Source of the DNA: Kitasatospora griseola
Lineage (GTDB): Bacteria > Actinomycetota > Actinomycetes > Streptomycetales > Streptomycetaceae
Assembly (NCBI RefSeq): GCF_014648555.1
Contig: NZ_BMRI01000021.1
Location: 85,386-120,884, forward strand
Reading direction: 5' to 3'
DNA: 35,499 nt
Part shown: piece after piece, positions 8,501 through 15,774 of the stretch
Layout of the letters: the number at the start of each line of letters is the position of its first letter
How positions within the stretch are numbered: the first letter of the stretch is position 1
The notes under the pieces: model-generated
Seen by the model: the letters and a program-made list of their open reading frames with translations, nothing else
Database searches by the model: none
What the model was told of the DNA's origin: nothing
Made by a program: the position numbers and the translations under genes

Positions 8501-10308
8501 GGGACCTTGCGGCCGGGCACCGCGTCCGTGGAGAGCTGGACGTAGCCGCGCACCAGGGTGGGCGGCAGGTCGGAGGAGAACCGGGTGCGGTACTGCACCA
8601 GGCCGATGACGTACTGGTCGGCCTGCTTGCCGCTGGTGGTGACGGTCTCGGGCACCGCCTCGGGGATGAACTTCGCCGCCGGGTCGGTGCTCGGGTCCGC
8701 GAGCTGCTGCACGTCCGGGCAGCCGGCGCCGTTCGCGCCGGGGTTGCAGGTGGTCGGCAGCCGGTCCTGGAACTTCTTGATGCCGGGCGTCAGGTAGCCG
8801 GCGCCCGGGCTGGTGACGGTGACCGAACTGATCGCGCCCAGGTTGGTCACGGCGCTCGCCGCGGCCCCCGAACCGCCGTTGCCGGTGGGGTCGGTGACGG
8901 TGACGTCGGGCGTCGAGGCGTAGCCGGTGCCGGGCGTGTCGACGGTGAGCGCGAGCAGCTTCAGGCCGCTGGCGGCGGCCGCCGGGGTCGCGCCGGGGAT
9001 CGGGTCGGCCAGCGTGCCGTTGCGGACGGTGACGCCGGGCGCGGCGGTGTAGCCGCTGCCGGGGTCGTCCACGGTCACCTTGGCGACGCCGCCGGACGGG
9101 GTGAGGTCGGCCGGGTCGACATGGCCCTTGGCCACCGTGCCGTCCGGCTGGGCGGGCAGGTCGAAGTCGACGGTCGGCATGGTGTAGCCCGCGCCGCTGT
9201 CGGTGACGTTCACGGCCGCCACGCCGCCGGAGGCGATGGCCGCGGCCCCGCTCCCGCCGCCGCCGGTGACGGCGACCGCGAAGCCGCCGTAGCCGCTGCC
9301 GCCCGCGCCGACCTTGTAGTCGACGACGCTGCGGGTCTGCTGGACGGCGGCGGTGGCGGTGGCCGCCGTGGTGCCGCCCTCGACGGTGACGGTGGTCGCG
9401 CCCTCGACGTAGCCGTGGCCGGGCGTGGTCACCTCGATGCTCGCGATGCCGCCGGTGCGCGGGTCCACGGTGGCGGTGGCCTCCGCGCCGCTGCCGCCGC
9501 CGGCCAGGGCGACCTGGGCGCCGAAGGAGTACGTCCGGTCCTGGACGGCGTAGCGCTCCCAGCCGGGCGCGCCGACGGTGACGGTGGCGTCCTTGACGGG
9601 GGCGACTCCGGTCGGCGGGCTGGTGCTGCTGTCCGCGCCGGCCGGGTACACCAGGGTGTCGGTCGGGTGCGCCACGCCGGTGTCGACGGGGACGCCCTCG
9701 CCGTAGAAGGCGATCAGGTCACCGGCCTGGACGGGCGTGTCCGGCATGTCGTACGCGGTGACCTCGCCGCCGGGGGTCCCCGACGCGGGCACCGTGCGCG
9801 GTCCGCTGTCGGCGACCACCGTGTACTGGTCGGCAGTGCCGGTCGGGCGCAGCACGTAGCCGTGGAACAGGCCGCCCTCGGAGCCGGTGGGGCTGCCGCC
9901 GGGTTCGGTCTGGTTCCAGCTGCGGAAGCCCTTCAGGGTGCCGGTGGGCAGCGGAGTGCTGGTCAGAACGACGAACACCGGCCCGAGTTGGCCCTTGGGG
10001 GTCGCGTAGTCGGTGGCGTAGGCGCGGGCGGTCAGCGGGTTGCCGACCTGGGCGGTGGTGGCGCTGCTGGTGATCGAGACCTTGGCGCGGGACACCGTCA
10101 GCGGGCTGTTCGCCCAGTTCGGCCAGGGGCCGAAGTAGTGCGGGACCTTGGTCGCGTCGGTCGGTCCGGCCGGGGCGGCGGCCGCCGATTGGGGCTGTGC
10201 GGGCGGCAGTCCGAGCAGGGCTGCCGCCACCACTGCCCAGACGCCGGCCATCGCGGTGAGGGCCCGCCGCGTGCGGCGCGGCGGCCTCGTTGTCTGGCGC
10301 GTGAACAC
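5590..10308 (-). CDS. Large secreted multicopper oxidase with Gly-rich repeats and FN3 domain
   Basis: A 1572-residue exported protein. GTG 10308 follows GGGAGGAG and starts a signal peptide: an Arg-rich n-region (PPRRTRRALTAM), a hydrophobic core, then QSAAAAPAG. Residues ~296-510 carry six PGxGY-type motifs about 35-45 residues apart. The cupredoxin copper ligands are all present: LHLHGG (~705), FYHDHSYG (~779), HPMHFHLY (~1328) and HCHILSHEEMDMM (~1433), giving the trinuclear centre plus type 1 Cys/His/Met. An FN3-like domain (LSWRDNSINETSFTVQRS) closes the protein. Such enzymes oxidise phenols, metals or bilirubin-like compounds with O2. It is about three times the usual length of a bacterial laccase. 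The divergent two-component system probably controls it. The copper chemistry is secure; the substrate is unknown. Confidence 0.88.
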   Translation of the reverse strand: MFTRQTTRPPRRTRRALTAMAGVWAVVAAALLGLPPAQPQSAAAAPAGPTDATKVPHYFGPWPNWANSPLTVSRAKVSITSSATTAQVGNPLTARAYATDYATPKGQLGPVFVVLTSTPLPTGTLKGFRSWNQTEPGGSPTGSEGGLFHGYVLRPTGTADQYTVVADSGPRTVPASGTPGGEVTAYDMPDTPVQAGDLIAFYGEGVPVDTGVAHPTDTLVYPAGADSSTSPPTGVAPVKDATVTVGAPGWERYAVQDRTYSFGAQVALAGGGSGAEATATVDPRTGGIASIEVTTPGHGYVEGATTVTVEGGTTAATATAAVQQTRSVVDYKVGAGGSGYGGFAVAVTGGGGSGAAAIASGGVAAVNVTDSGAGYTMPTVDFDLPAQPDGTVAKGHVDPADLTPSGGVAKVTVDDPGSGYTAAPGVTVRNGTLADPIPGATPAAAASGLKLLALTVDTPGTGYASTPDVTVTDPTGNGGSGAAASAVTNLGAISSVTVTSPGAGYLTPGIKKFQDRLPTTCNPGANGAGCPDVQQLADPSTDPAAKFIPEAVPETVTTSGKQADQYVIGLVQYRTRFSSDLPPTLVRGYVQLSTDAVPGRKVPLYNELMDGTRQQLPYTGVAAPQWMGPLIAATKDRPVRIVFRNLLPTGAAGDLFLPVDSTGMGAGMGPMTMPAPGNSSTVTDEVRNPACTDAKPGCYTDNRATLHLHGGITPWISDGTPHQWITPAGEHTDWPQGVGVQNVPDMVDPAGATLCAAADDGCSTFYYSNQQSARLMFYHDHSYGITRLNVYAGEAAGYTITDDTEKALVSSGTIPDAASTLPLLVQDRTFVPDDAQLKDQLDAGGDRVSYGQDPTWDAKRWGGKGSFWYHHVYMPAQNPGDPSGMSSYGRWMYGPWFWPPAGDTTYGPIPNPYHDPHCKLDDPTTWQYQAAPYCEPEQIPGTPNISMGMEQFNDTPLVNGVAYPKTTVQPKTYRLKMLNAANDRFFNFQWYTADPKQGDGTTEVALKPDELKAAQTDPNVAPTPVDANNSAAGPSWIQIANEGGFLPAPAVIDGQQPTTWITDPTRFDVGNVDKHSLTLAPAERADVLVDFSKFAGKTLILYNDAPAAYPARIASYDYYTGAPDLAPAGAPKIMPGYGPNTRTVMQVTVADTTPAPAFNLSKLQAAFRHHADGSGVFESGQNPVIVGQAAYNSAYGTSFAAGSNCNTANTAVKTCDGLVRVNDTTAFNFNTLKAPNAKSTLTLQPKAIHDEMNATSFDAYGRMQATLGVEAQPPTPGAQNVTLYPYINPQTELIDGTALPRADAKVTPIGSTADGTQIWRFTHNGVDTHPMHFHLYDVQVLNRVTWDNIILRPDANELGWKDTVRMSPLEDTIVALRPVVPTTPFEVPNSVRLLDPAMPAGDTSMFNNVDPQGNGTAPITNQLVNFGWEYVIHCHILSHEEMDMMRPESLVLPPAKADGLTASVIGQGGNARVQLSWRDNSINETSFTVQRSTDGTTWTDVGTIASPLDQPNTHQDRTFVDMTSSTTTPYAYRVVALNTAGYGGQFPSMTAKSVSDPLQVPAAVSPNGRIPA

Positions 10309-10481
10309 GCCGTTTCTCCTCCCTGTCGGCACCCGGCCGCCGTCGCGCGGGTCCGTCCCTTCCGGCGCGGCGGACGACGGCGGGTGCCACGGGGGTGTGG
10401 ACGGCCGTGCCGCCGGCCGGCCACGAGCTGCGGCGGATGCGGCCCCCAGTGTGCGGACGGCCCGCGGACGGGCCGGGGAAG

Positions 10482-10511
10482 ATGACAGTCTTGTCATGAG
10501 GACGTCATGAC
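10482..10511. promoter_or_regulatory. Direct-repeat operator for an OmpR-type regulator
   Basis: GTCATGA occurs at 10493-10499 and 10504-10510, an 11-bp period typical of tandem OmpR/PhoB dimer sites. It is preceded by ATGACA-N4-TGTCAT (10482-10497). It lies between the multicopper oxidase and the response regulator starts, and a GATAAT box at 10546-10551 could be the regulator's -10. The adjacent response regulator is the obvious ligand; this is inference. The rest of the 298-base gap (10309-10606) shows nothing else. Confidence 0.5.
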
Positions 10512-10606
10512 GGCACATCAGCTCCGCAGACCACACACAAAGTGCGATAATCGTCCGCAACTTGGGCGTGATCGGCGTCCGGAGGGCGGGAGGGGCAGCA
10601 CCGAGC

Positions 10607-11272
10607 ATGGCGCGACTGCTGGTCGTCGAGGACGAGACCCGGCTACGGGCCTACCTGACCCGCACGCTGAGCGCGGACGGCCACCTCGTCCAGGGCGCGG
10701 GCTCCGGCCCGGAGGCCGTCCACCGCCTGCGCGAGGACCCGTACGACCTGGTCGTGCTCGACCTGATGCTGCCCGGCTTCGACGGCTTCGAGGTGATGCG
10801 CCAGACCTTCGAACTCCGCCCCGAGCAGCGGGTGCTGGTGCTGTCCGCCGTGGTGGACGTCGCCACCCGGGTGCGCTGCCTGCGGCTCGGCGCCGTGGAC
10901 TTCCTCGGCAAGCCGTTCGCCACCGCCGAACTGGTCGAACGCGTCCGCTCCCGGCTGCGCACCGCCCCCGTCGGCGCGCCCCAGCGGTGGCTGCGCGTCG
11001 GGGACGTCGCACTCGACCTGGAACGGCAGGCGCTCGGCATCGACGGGCGGCAGATCCCGCTCTCCCACCGGGAGTTCATGCTGCTCGGCCACCTGATGCG
11101 GCAGGCCGGGCAGGTGTGCAGCCGGCACGAACTGCTGGCCGGCGTCTGGGGCTGCAGCGACGACCTGGCCAGCAACGTGGTCGACGTGACGGTCCGTCGG
11201 ATCCGCGGCAAGGCTCCGCGGCCGATCATCGAGACGGTGCGCAACGTCGGATACGCGTTCAGTGCCTGCTGA
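10607..11272 (+). CDS. OmpR-family response regulator
   Basis: A 221-residue protein: receiver domain (residues ~1-115) beginning ARLLVVEDETRLRAYL, phosphoacceptor Asp52 in VVLDLMLPGFDG, and the conserved Lys in FLGKPF. A winged-helix DNA-binding domain follows (ISHRE-type segment IPLSHREFMLLGHLM, then ELLAGVWG and VVDVTVRRIRGK). ATG 10607 begins exactly at the receiver strand and has GGGAGGGG about 11 bases upstream; the upstream TTG at 10562 has no comparable support. Its reading frame overlaps the histidine kinase start by 11 bases, showing translational coupling. The 11-bp-spaced repeats upstream suggest it controls itself and the divergent multicopper oxidase. Confidence 0.92.
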   Translation: MARLLVVEDETRLRAYLTRTLSADGHLVQGAGSGPEAVHRLREDPYDLVVLDLMLPGFDGFEVMRQTFELRPEQRVLVLSAVVDVATRVRCLRLGAVDFLGKPFATAELVERVRSRLRTAPVGAPQRWLRVGDVALDLERQALGIDGRQIPLSHREFMLLGHLMRQAGQVCSRHELLAGVWGCSDDLASNVVDVTVRRIRGKAPRPIIETVRNVGYAFSAC

Positions 11273-12260
11273 CCGCGGCGTACGCGACCGCGCGCTCTTC
11301 GCGGGCTGGGTGCTGTTCGTGGCCTGCACCCAGCTGGTGCTGCTCGTCGAGCCCCACCTGGAGACGGTGGCGTTCCACCTGGTGTGGATCAGCATGTCCA
11401 TCGTCTACGGCTTCCAGGCCTGGTCCGCCCGGCGGACGGCCGCGGTGCTCACCGCCGTCACCCTGGTCACCGGCGGCACCATGGCCGGGTACGCCCGGTA
11501 CGGCCACCTCGGCTGGGACGAACTCGCCGAAGTACCGCTGATGGCCCTGGTGTTCCTCGCCATGGCCTGGCACGTGCGCCGCCGGGCCGCGGCCCTCGCC
11601 GAGGTCCGGGCCGCCGCCGAGCGGGAGCGCCGCGCCCAGCAGGACAAGGAGCTGTTCGTCCGCACCTGCTCGCACGAGATGCGCACCCCGATCACCGTGG
11701 CCCGCTGCTACGCGGAGCTGGTGCAGGGCGAACTGCCCGCCGGGGCCGGGCGGGAGGACCTCGACGTGGTGCTCGACGAACTCGACCGGCTCGCCCGGCT
11801 GTCCGGCCGGCTGCTGGTCCTGGCGGACGCCTACCACCCCGCCGCGCCCGAACTCGGCCCGGTCGACCTCGACGTGCTGGTGCACCGCACCGTCCAGCGC
11901 TGGCGGCCCGCCACCGACCGCCGTTGGCACCTGGACGCGCCCGCCGTGCGCGTCGAGGGCGACGAGTCCCGGCTGGAGGCCGCCCTCGACGCGCTGGTGG
12001 AGAACGCGGTCAAGTACACCGCCCCCGGCGACGCCATCACGCTGCGCTGCCGCACCGCCGGCCACGGCGCCGAACTCGACGTCGAGGACACCGGCGTCGG
12101 CTTCGCCCACTCCCCCGCCACCGGCCTGTCGGGCACCGGCCTGGGCCTGGCCATCGTCCGCGCCGTCCTCGACGCCCACGCCGGCGACCTCAGCATCTCC
12201 CCCGCCCCGCACGGGGGTTCGCTGCTCCGGATGCGCCTCCCGACGGCGCTCCCGCAGTGA
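11262..12260 (+). CDS. Membrane sensor histidine kinase
   Basis: A 332-residue kinase starting at GTG 11262 inside the end of the regulator gene. Three or four hydrophobic segments occupy residues ~10-105, with very short connecting loops and no recognisable extracytoplasmic sensor, so it probably senses within or next to the membrane. The H-box CSHEMRTPITVARCYAEL contains phospho-His138. The N-box (LVENAVKYT), G1 (DVEDTGVGF) and G2 (GTGLGLAIV) show a complete HATPase. It forms a pair with the upstream OmpR-type regulator and converges, with only 10 bases between stops, on the GH5 gene. The signal is unknown; copper, redox or cell-envelope cues would fit the multicopper oxidase neighbour. Confidence 0.9.
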   Translation: MPADRGVRDRALFAGWVLFVACTQLVLLVEPHLETVAFHLVWISMSIVYGFQAWSARRTAAVLTAVTLVTGGTMAGYARYGHLGWDELAEVPLMALVFLAMAWHVRRRAAALAEVRAAAERERRAQQDKELFVRTCSHEMRTPITVARCYAELVQGELPAGAGREDLDVVLDELDRLARLSGRLLVLADAYHPAAPELGPVDLDVLVHRTVQRWRPATDRRWHLDAPAVRVEGDESRLEAALDALVENAVKYTAPGDAITLRCRTAGHGAELDVEDTGVGFAHSPATGLSGTGLGLAIVRAVLDAHAGDLSISPAPHGGSLLRMRLPTALPQ

Positions 12261-12270
12261 GACCGACGGG

Positions 12271-14220
12271 TCAGTTCAGCGGGCGGCACAGCAGCGCGTC
12301 GGGCACGCCGCCGTGGTTCCACTTCCAGGTGTAGGCGACGCCCGCCAGGTACTCGTTGTCGGCGCACTGGCCCTTGTAGTAGCCGGGCGCCCAGTCGCTG
12401 GCGGCCGAGCCGCCGGTGGCGGGCCGGTTGTCGCCGCCGTCGAACCACACGTTGCGCCCGGTCAGCGGCAGCGCGGCGGCGGAGGGCGCGCACAGCAGCG
12501 CGGACATCGCGTTGCGGTTGACGCTGTAGCCGACGGCGAAGGCGTTGTCCGGGCACTGGAGCTTGTTGTAGCCGCTCGCCCAGTCGCCGTGGGTGACGTA
12601 GCGCTCGTCGGTGACGGTCGTCCAGGCGCCGGCGCCCTTGGCGGGCCGGCCGGCGTCGGTGCACAGGCCGCGGCTGTCGCTGCGGCCGAGGCCGACCAGG
12701 CGCTGGGTGTCGGGGCAGTTGCCCTTGCGGTTGCCGGGTGACCAGTCGGGCCCGGCCAGCATGGTGGCGGAGGTGTTGGCGTCGTAGTGGTCGAGGTTGA
12801 GCATGTTCCAGCGCGGGCCGTCGGCGACCGGCCCGCTGCGGGCGGGGGCGTCGATCAGTTTGCTCCAGTCGGCGGCGCGCCAGTCGCCGGGGTCCATGAC
12901 GCCGAGCCGGGCGCCGTTCGCCGCATAGTTGACCATCGCCCAGTTGTCCTGCGGCGTGCCGGTGGAGTCGCTCCAGCCGACCAGCGGCCAGATCGCGAAG
13001 TCGGTGTCGTTCCGCACCAGGAGGTCGGTGAAGGTGTCGAACCAGGCGCGTTCGCGGGCGTCGACGGGGCCGCGGCCGGCGGCGCCGAACTCGCTGATCC
13101 ACACCGGTGCGGTGAAGTGCTGGCCGGTGCGGGTCACGAACAGCGCCTCGTCGTCGACCGCCTGGGCGAGCTGGTCGGGGGTGAGTTCCTCGTAGCGCGG
13201 GTCGTGGGTCTCGCCGGTGCCGGTGGCGCCGGTGTGCCGGGGGCCGGTGTAGCCGTAGAAGTGCGCGGAGTAGACGAGTTTGTCGGAGCGGATCAGGGTG
13301 TTGGACAGGGTGGCGACGGGCGTGAGCGTCGGACGCCAGTGCGGGGTCACGTCGGTGGGGATGCCCTGCCAGTTGATGCCTTCCATGACGATCAGCAGAT
13401 CGGGATCGGTCCGCAGGATCCGGTTGCCGGCGTCCTCCAGCGCCTGGTTGAGGTCGTGGTCGTCGCCCCAGCCCCAGTTGGCGTCGTTCCAGGTGTCGCG
13501 GCGGACCTCGTTGCGCAGGTCGGCGCCGACCACCCGCTTGTCGTCCCGGTACCGCTGGGCCAGGAACACCCAGTCGTCGATCCACTGCTGGGTGGACTGT
13601 CCGCTGTTCCAGCGTTCGTTGCCGTCCAGGCCGCAGCAGAACCGGTAGCTGGTGGTGTGGTTGTTGAGGATCACCGCGAAGCCGTCCGCGGTCAGGGCCG
13701 CGACCACGGCGTCCATCACCTGCAGCGGCGTCCTGCCCCTGAGCTGCGGGTTGGCGGCGACGGCGGAGTCCGGGACGGCGGCGGTGTCGTGGACGAGCGC
13801 GTTGGCGAACGGCAGCCGGATGCTGTTCAGGCCCATGGTGTGGAAGTCGGCCAGGATCCGCGCGATCGGCGTCCGGTCCAGGCCCAGCGGGATGTTGTTC
13901 GACAGCTGCCGGGCCTGGTGGTTCGCCGGGTCGCGGACGTCGCCGCTGCCCTGCCAAGTGCCTTGCGCACCGGCCCAGTTGCCGGACTTGAGCTTGAACC
14001 GCTCGCCGTTCGCGTCGACGACGTAGCGGCCCCGGGTGGACAGCGGGCCGGTCCAGGAGGCGGCGAGCTGCGGGCCGGTGAGGACGGGCGCCGCGGTCGA
14101 AGCGGCCGCAGTGGGGACGGCCGCGGCGGACGCGACGGGGGCGAGGGCGCCGAGCAGGAGGGCGGACGCCGCGAGGAGAACAGCGGACGCGCGCCCGAGC
14201 GCGGTGGTGCGAGGTTTCAC
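12271..14220 (-). CDS. Secreted GH5-type endoglycanase with three C-terminal Trp/Cys repeats
   Basis: A 649-residue exported enzyme. GTG 14220 lies after AGGAGCG and starts a signal peptide (MKPRTTALGRASAVLLAASA, continuing to an ASAAA-type cleavage site near 34). The catalytic domain (~50-465) has NSIRLPFAN, VILNNHTTS, the acid/base in ADLRNEV (Glu238), YSAHFYGY (~318-324) and the nucleophile in PVWISEFGA (Glu377), the order and spacing of GH5 cellulase-like enzymes. From ~490 to the end there are three tandem modules, each beginning DW-x2-G-x2-K-x2-C-x-D and ending in L-C, at roughly 492, 545 and 608. Their role is unknown; sugar binding is a reasonable guess. It appears to be monocistronic and diverges from the SpoIIE-type phosphatase. 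Beta-glucan is the likely substrate, not proven. Confidence 0.85.
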   Translation of the reverse strand: MKPRTTALGRASAVLLAASALLLGALAPVASAAAVPTAAASTAAPVLTGPQLAASWTGPLSTRGRYVVDANGERFKLKSGNWAGAQGTWQGSGDVRDPANHQARQLSNNIPLGLDRTPIARILADFHTMGLNSIRLPFANALVHDTAAVPDSAVAANPQLRGRTPLQVMDAVVAALTADGFAVILNNHTTSYRFCCGLDGNERWNSGQSTQQWIDDWVFLAQRYRDDKRVVGADLRNEVRRDTWNDANWGWGDDHDLNQALEDAGNRILRTDPDLLIVMEGINWQGIPTDVTPHWRPTLTPVATLSNTLIRSDKLVYSAHFYGYTGPRHTGATGTGETHDPRYEELTPDQLAQAVDDEALFVTRTGQHFTAPVWISEFGAAGRGPVDARERAWFDTFTDLLVRNDTDFAIWPLVGWSDSTGTPQDNWAMVNYAANGARLGVMDPGDWRAADWSKLIDAPARSGPVADGPRWNMLNLDHYDANTSATMLAGPDWSPGNRKGNCPDTQRLVGLGRSDSRGLCTDAGRPAKGAGAWTTVTDERYVTHGDWASGYNKLQCPDNAFAVGYSVNRNAMSALLCAPSAAALPLTGRNVWFDGGDNRPATGGSAASDWAPGYYKGQCADNEYLAGVAYTWKWNHGGVPDALLCRPLN

Positions 14221-14569
14221 GGAACGCTCCTGACGAGGGGGGAGAGGTGCGTCGGACCTTGCCGTGGTGCGGTGGTGACGCCGGGTCGGCCGTCGAGGCC
14301 GCCGGAGGCGGTGTCCCCGACGGTGTACCGCCGGGCGGGCAGGAACATGCCGACCGGCGGCGTGACGGTCGCCACGGCGCCGGCGGACTCGCGGCGAACT
14401 CCGCTGCCGGGCCCGCCCGGCAGCGGTGCGATCGGGCCCGCGAGCGCGCCGCCCCGCGGTCGGCTTCGGCCGCGCAGCGGTGTGGCGCGCCCCCACCGGC
14501 CCCTCCGGCGCGGGAGGATGCGGGCGGTCGTGCACGCAGCGGTGCGCGGGCGGGCGGGAGGAGCACGGG
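14221..14569. other. 349-base divergent intergenic region
   Basis: Lies between the GH5 and phosphatase start codons. It has open frames on both strands, but all are Arg/Gly/Pro-rich, as expected from GC bias, and I do not believe any is a gene. The only notable element is the 26-base palindrome listed separately. Promoters for both genes must be here, but no convincing -35/-10 pair is visible. Confidence 0.6.
14401..14426. repeat. 26-bp perfect palindrome
   Basis: CCGCTGCCGGGC (14401-14412), a two-base CC centre, and GCCCGGCAGCGG (14415-14426) form 12-bp perfect arms. It is in the divergent GH5/phosphatase gap, so a terminator is unexpected. A dimeric regulator site or an RNA hairpin in a 5' leader are the alternatives. 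Confidence 0.55.
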
Positions 14570-15715
14570 GTGCGGAGCGACCGCGAGGCGGACGGCGCGG
14601 GATACGGGGTCGGCCGGGTCGGGCGGGCGGTGTCGCTGGGGACGGCCGCCCTGATGTACTGCGTGATGGTGGGCCTGCAGTTCGCGCCCGACGGCTGGCA
14701 GACCCCGTCGGTGGTGGTCGCGGTGCCCGCCCTGGTCTCGATGGCCTTCCCGCCGGCGATGATCGTGGCGTCGGCGGTGCTGGCGATCGGCACCCGCTGG
14801 GCCTTCGTGCCGGACGAACCCGGCCGGGTCGGCGCCGCGATCGGCACCACCGGGGTGATCGCCATCATCGCCGCGCTGGGCATCTACCTGGTGCACCGCC
14901 GCGAGCAGGCGGCCGCGCACCTGGTGGAGATCAGCTCGGTCGCCGAGGCCGCCCAGCGCGCGATCCTGCGCCCGCCCCCGCCCGTCGTCGGGCCGTTCCG
15001 CATCGCCGCGGCCTACCGCGCCGCCGCTCAGTACGCCCGCGTCGGCGGCGACCTGTACGCGGTGGCCGACACCGCCTACGGCGTCCGCGCCCTGATCGGC
15101 GACGTCCGCGGCAAGGGCCTGGACGCCGTCGCCACGGCCGCCGTCATCCTCGGCTCGTTCCACGAGGCCGCCCAGGACCACGCCCGGCTGGCCGACCTCG
15201 CCGACCGGATGGACACCAGCCTGCGCCGCCACCTGAACGACTCCGAGGCGTTCGGCACCGCCTTCCTGGTCGAGATCACCGCCGACGGAACGACCCACGG
15301 ACTGTCCTGCGGGCACCCGCCGCCGCTGGTCCTGCGCGGCACGACGGTCAGCGAACTCCCGGTCTCCCCGCGGCCGCCGCTCGGCCTGAGCAGCCTGCTC
15401 CCGCTCCCCGCCGACGACCCCGCGCCCGCCGTCCGGCTGCGCCCCGGGGACACCCTGCTGCTGTACACCGACGGCCTCACCGAGGCCCGCGCCGCCGACG
15501 GCTCCTTCTACCCGCTGCTCCCCCGGCTGGCCGCCCGCCTGGCGGCGCACCCCGACGACCCCGACCCCGCGCCCCTGCTGGCGTGGCTGCACCGGGACGC
15601 CCGGGCCTTCGCCACCGGCGGCGCCGACGACGACGCCGCCCTGCTCGCACTGGCCTGGCCACCCGACCCGGCGCATCCCAGAAAGCTGGGATATCCCGGG
15701 CCCGCATCCCTCTGA
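14570..15715 (+). CDS. Membrane-anchored PP2C/SpoIIE-type serine phosphatase
   Basis: A 381-residue protein from GTG 14570, six bases after GGAGGAG; the open frame extends upstream but only as Arg-rich non-coding-like sequence. Three hydrophobic segments (~18-100) anchor it. The phosphatase domain has the metal-binding Asp pairs of the SpoIIE family: VGGDLYAV (Asp161), IGDVRGKGLDAVATA (Asp178), SCGHPPPLVL, LLLYTDGLTEAR (Asp301) and a terminal DDDAALLAL run (~353). Such proteins usually dephosphorylate anti-anti-sigma factors and so switch sigma factor activity. No sensory PAS/GAF domain and no anti-sigma neighbour is present. It ends 59 bases before the SARP-type gene, so the two may be co-transcribed. 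Confidence 0.9.
   Translation: MRSDREADGAGYGVGRVGRAVSLGTAALMYCVMVGLQFAPDGWQTPSVVVAVPALVSMAFPPAMIVASAVLAIGTRWAFVPDEPGRVGAAIGTTGVIAIIAALGIYLVHRREQAAAHLVEISSVAEAAQRAILRPPPPVVGPFRIAAAYRAAAQYARVGGDLYAVADTAYGVRALIGDVRGKGLDAVATAAVILGSFHEAAQDHARLADLADRMDTSLRRHLNDSEAFGTAFLVEITADGTTHGLSCGHPPPLVLRGTTVSELPVSPRPPLGLSSLLPLPADDPAPAVRLRPGDTLLLYTDGLTEARAADGSFYPLLPRLAARLAAHPDDPDPAPLLAWLHRDARAFATGGADDDAALLALAWPPDPAHPRKLGYPGPASL
15675..15692. repeat. Inverted repeat at the end of the phosphatase gene
   Basis: ATCCCAG-AAAG-CTGGGAT forms a perfect 7-bp stem with a 4-base loop in the last codons of the phosphatase gene. It could be an attenuator or an operator ahead of the SARP-type gene. Confidence 0.35.
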
Positions 15716-15730
15716 CAGGCTGATCTGTCA
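15713..15730. promoter_or_regulatory. Palindrome TGACAG-N6-CTGTCA ahead of the SARP-type gene
   Basis: A perfect 6-bp inverted repeat spaced by six bases begins at the phosphatase stop codon and ends 45 bases before the preferred GTG start of the SARP-type gene. The size fits a dimeric repressor or activator site. Confidence 0.4.
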
Positions 15731-15774
15731 TGGACGCACGCAGCAACGGTGCACCGTGCGCACGAGGAGGTTTC

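Noticed and set aside
7084..10485. 1133-codon plus-strand ORF inside the multicopper oxidase gene
   Set aside because: It is composed almost only of Gly, Val, Arg and Ala with no motifs, while the minus strand encodes all copper ligands and a signal peptide.
14221..14230. GGAACGCTCC near the GH5 start as a CebR cellulose-regulator box
   Set aside because: Only a partial match to the known TGGGAGCGCTCCCA box; it coincides with the ribosome site region.
11831..15676. 1281-codon minus-strand ORF spanning the kinase end, GH5 and phosphatase genes
   Set aside because: It crosses three real genes in the wrong frame and is Arg/Pro-rich. The motif-bearing frames are elsewhere.
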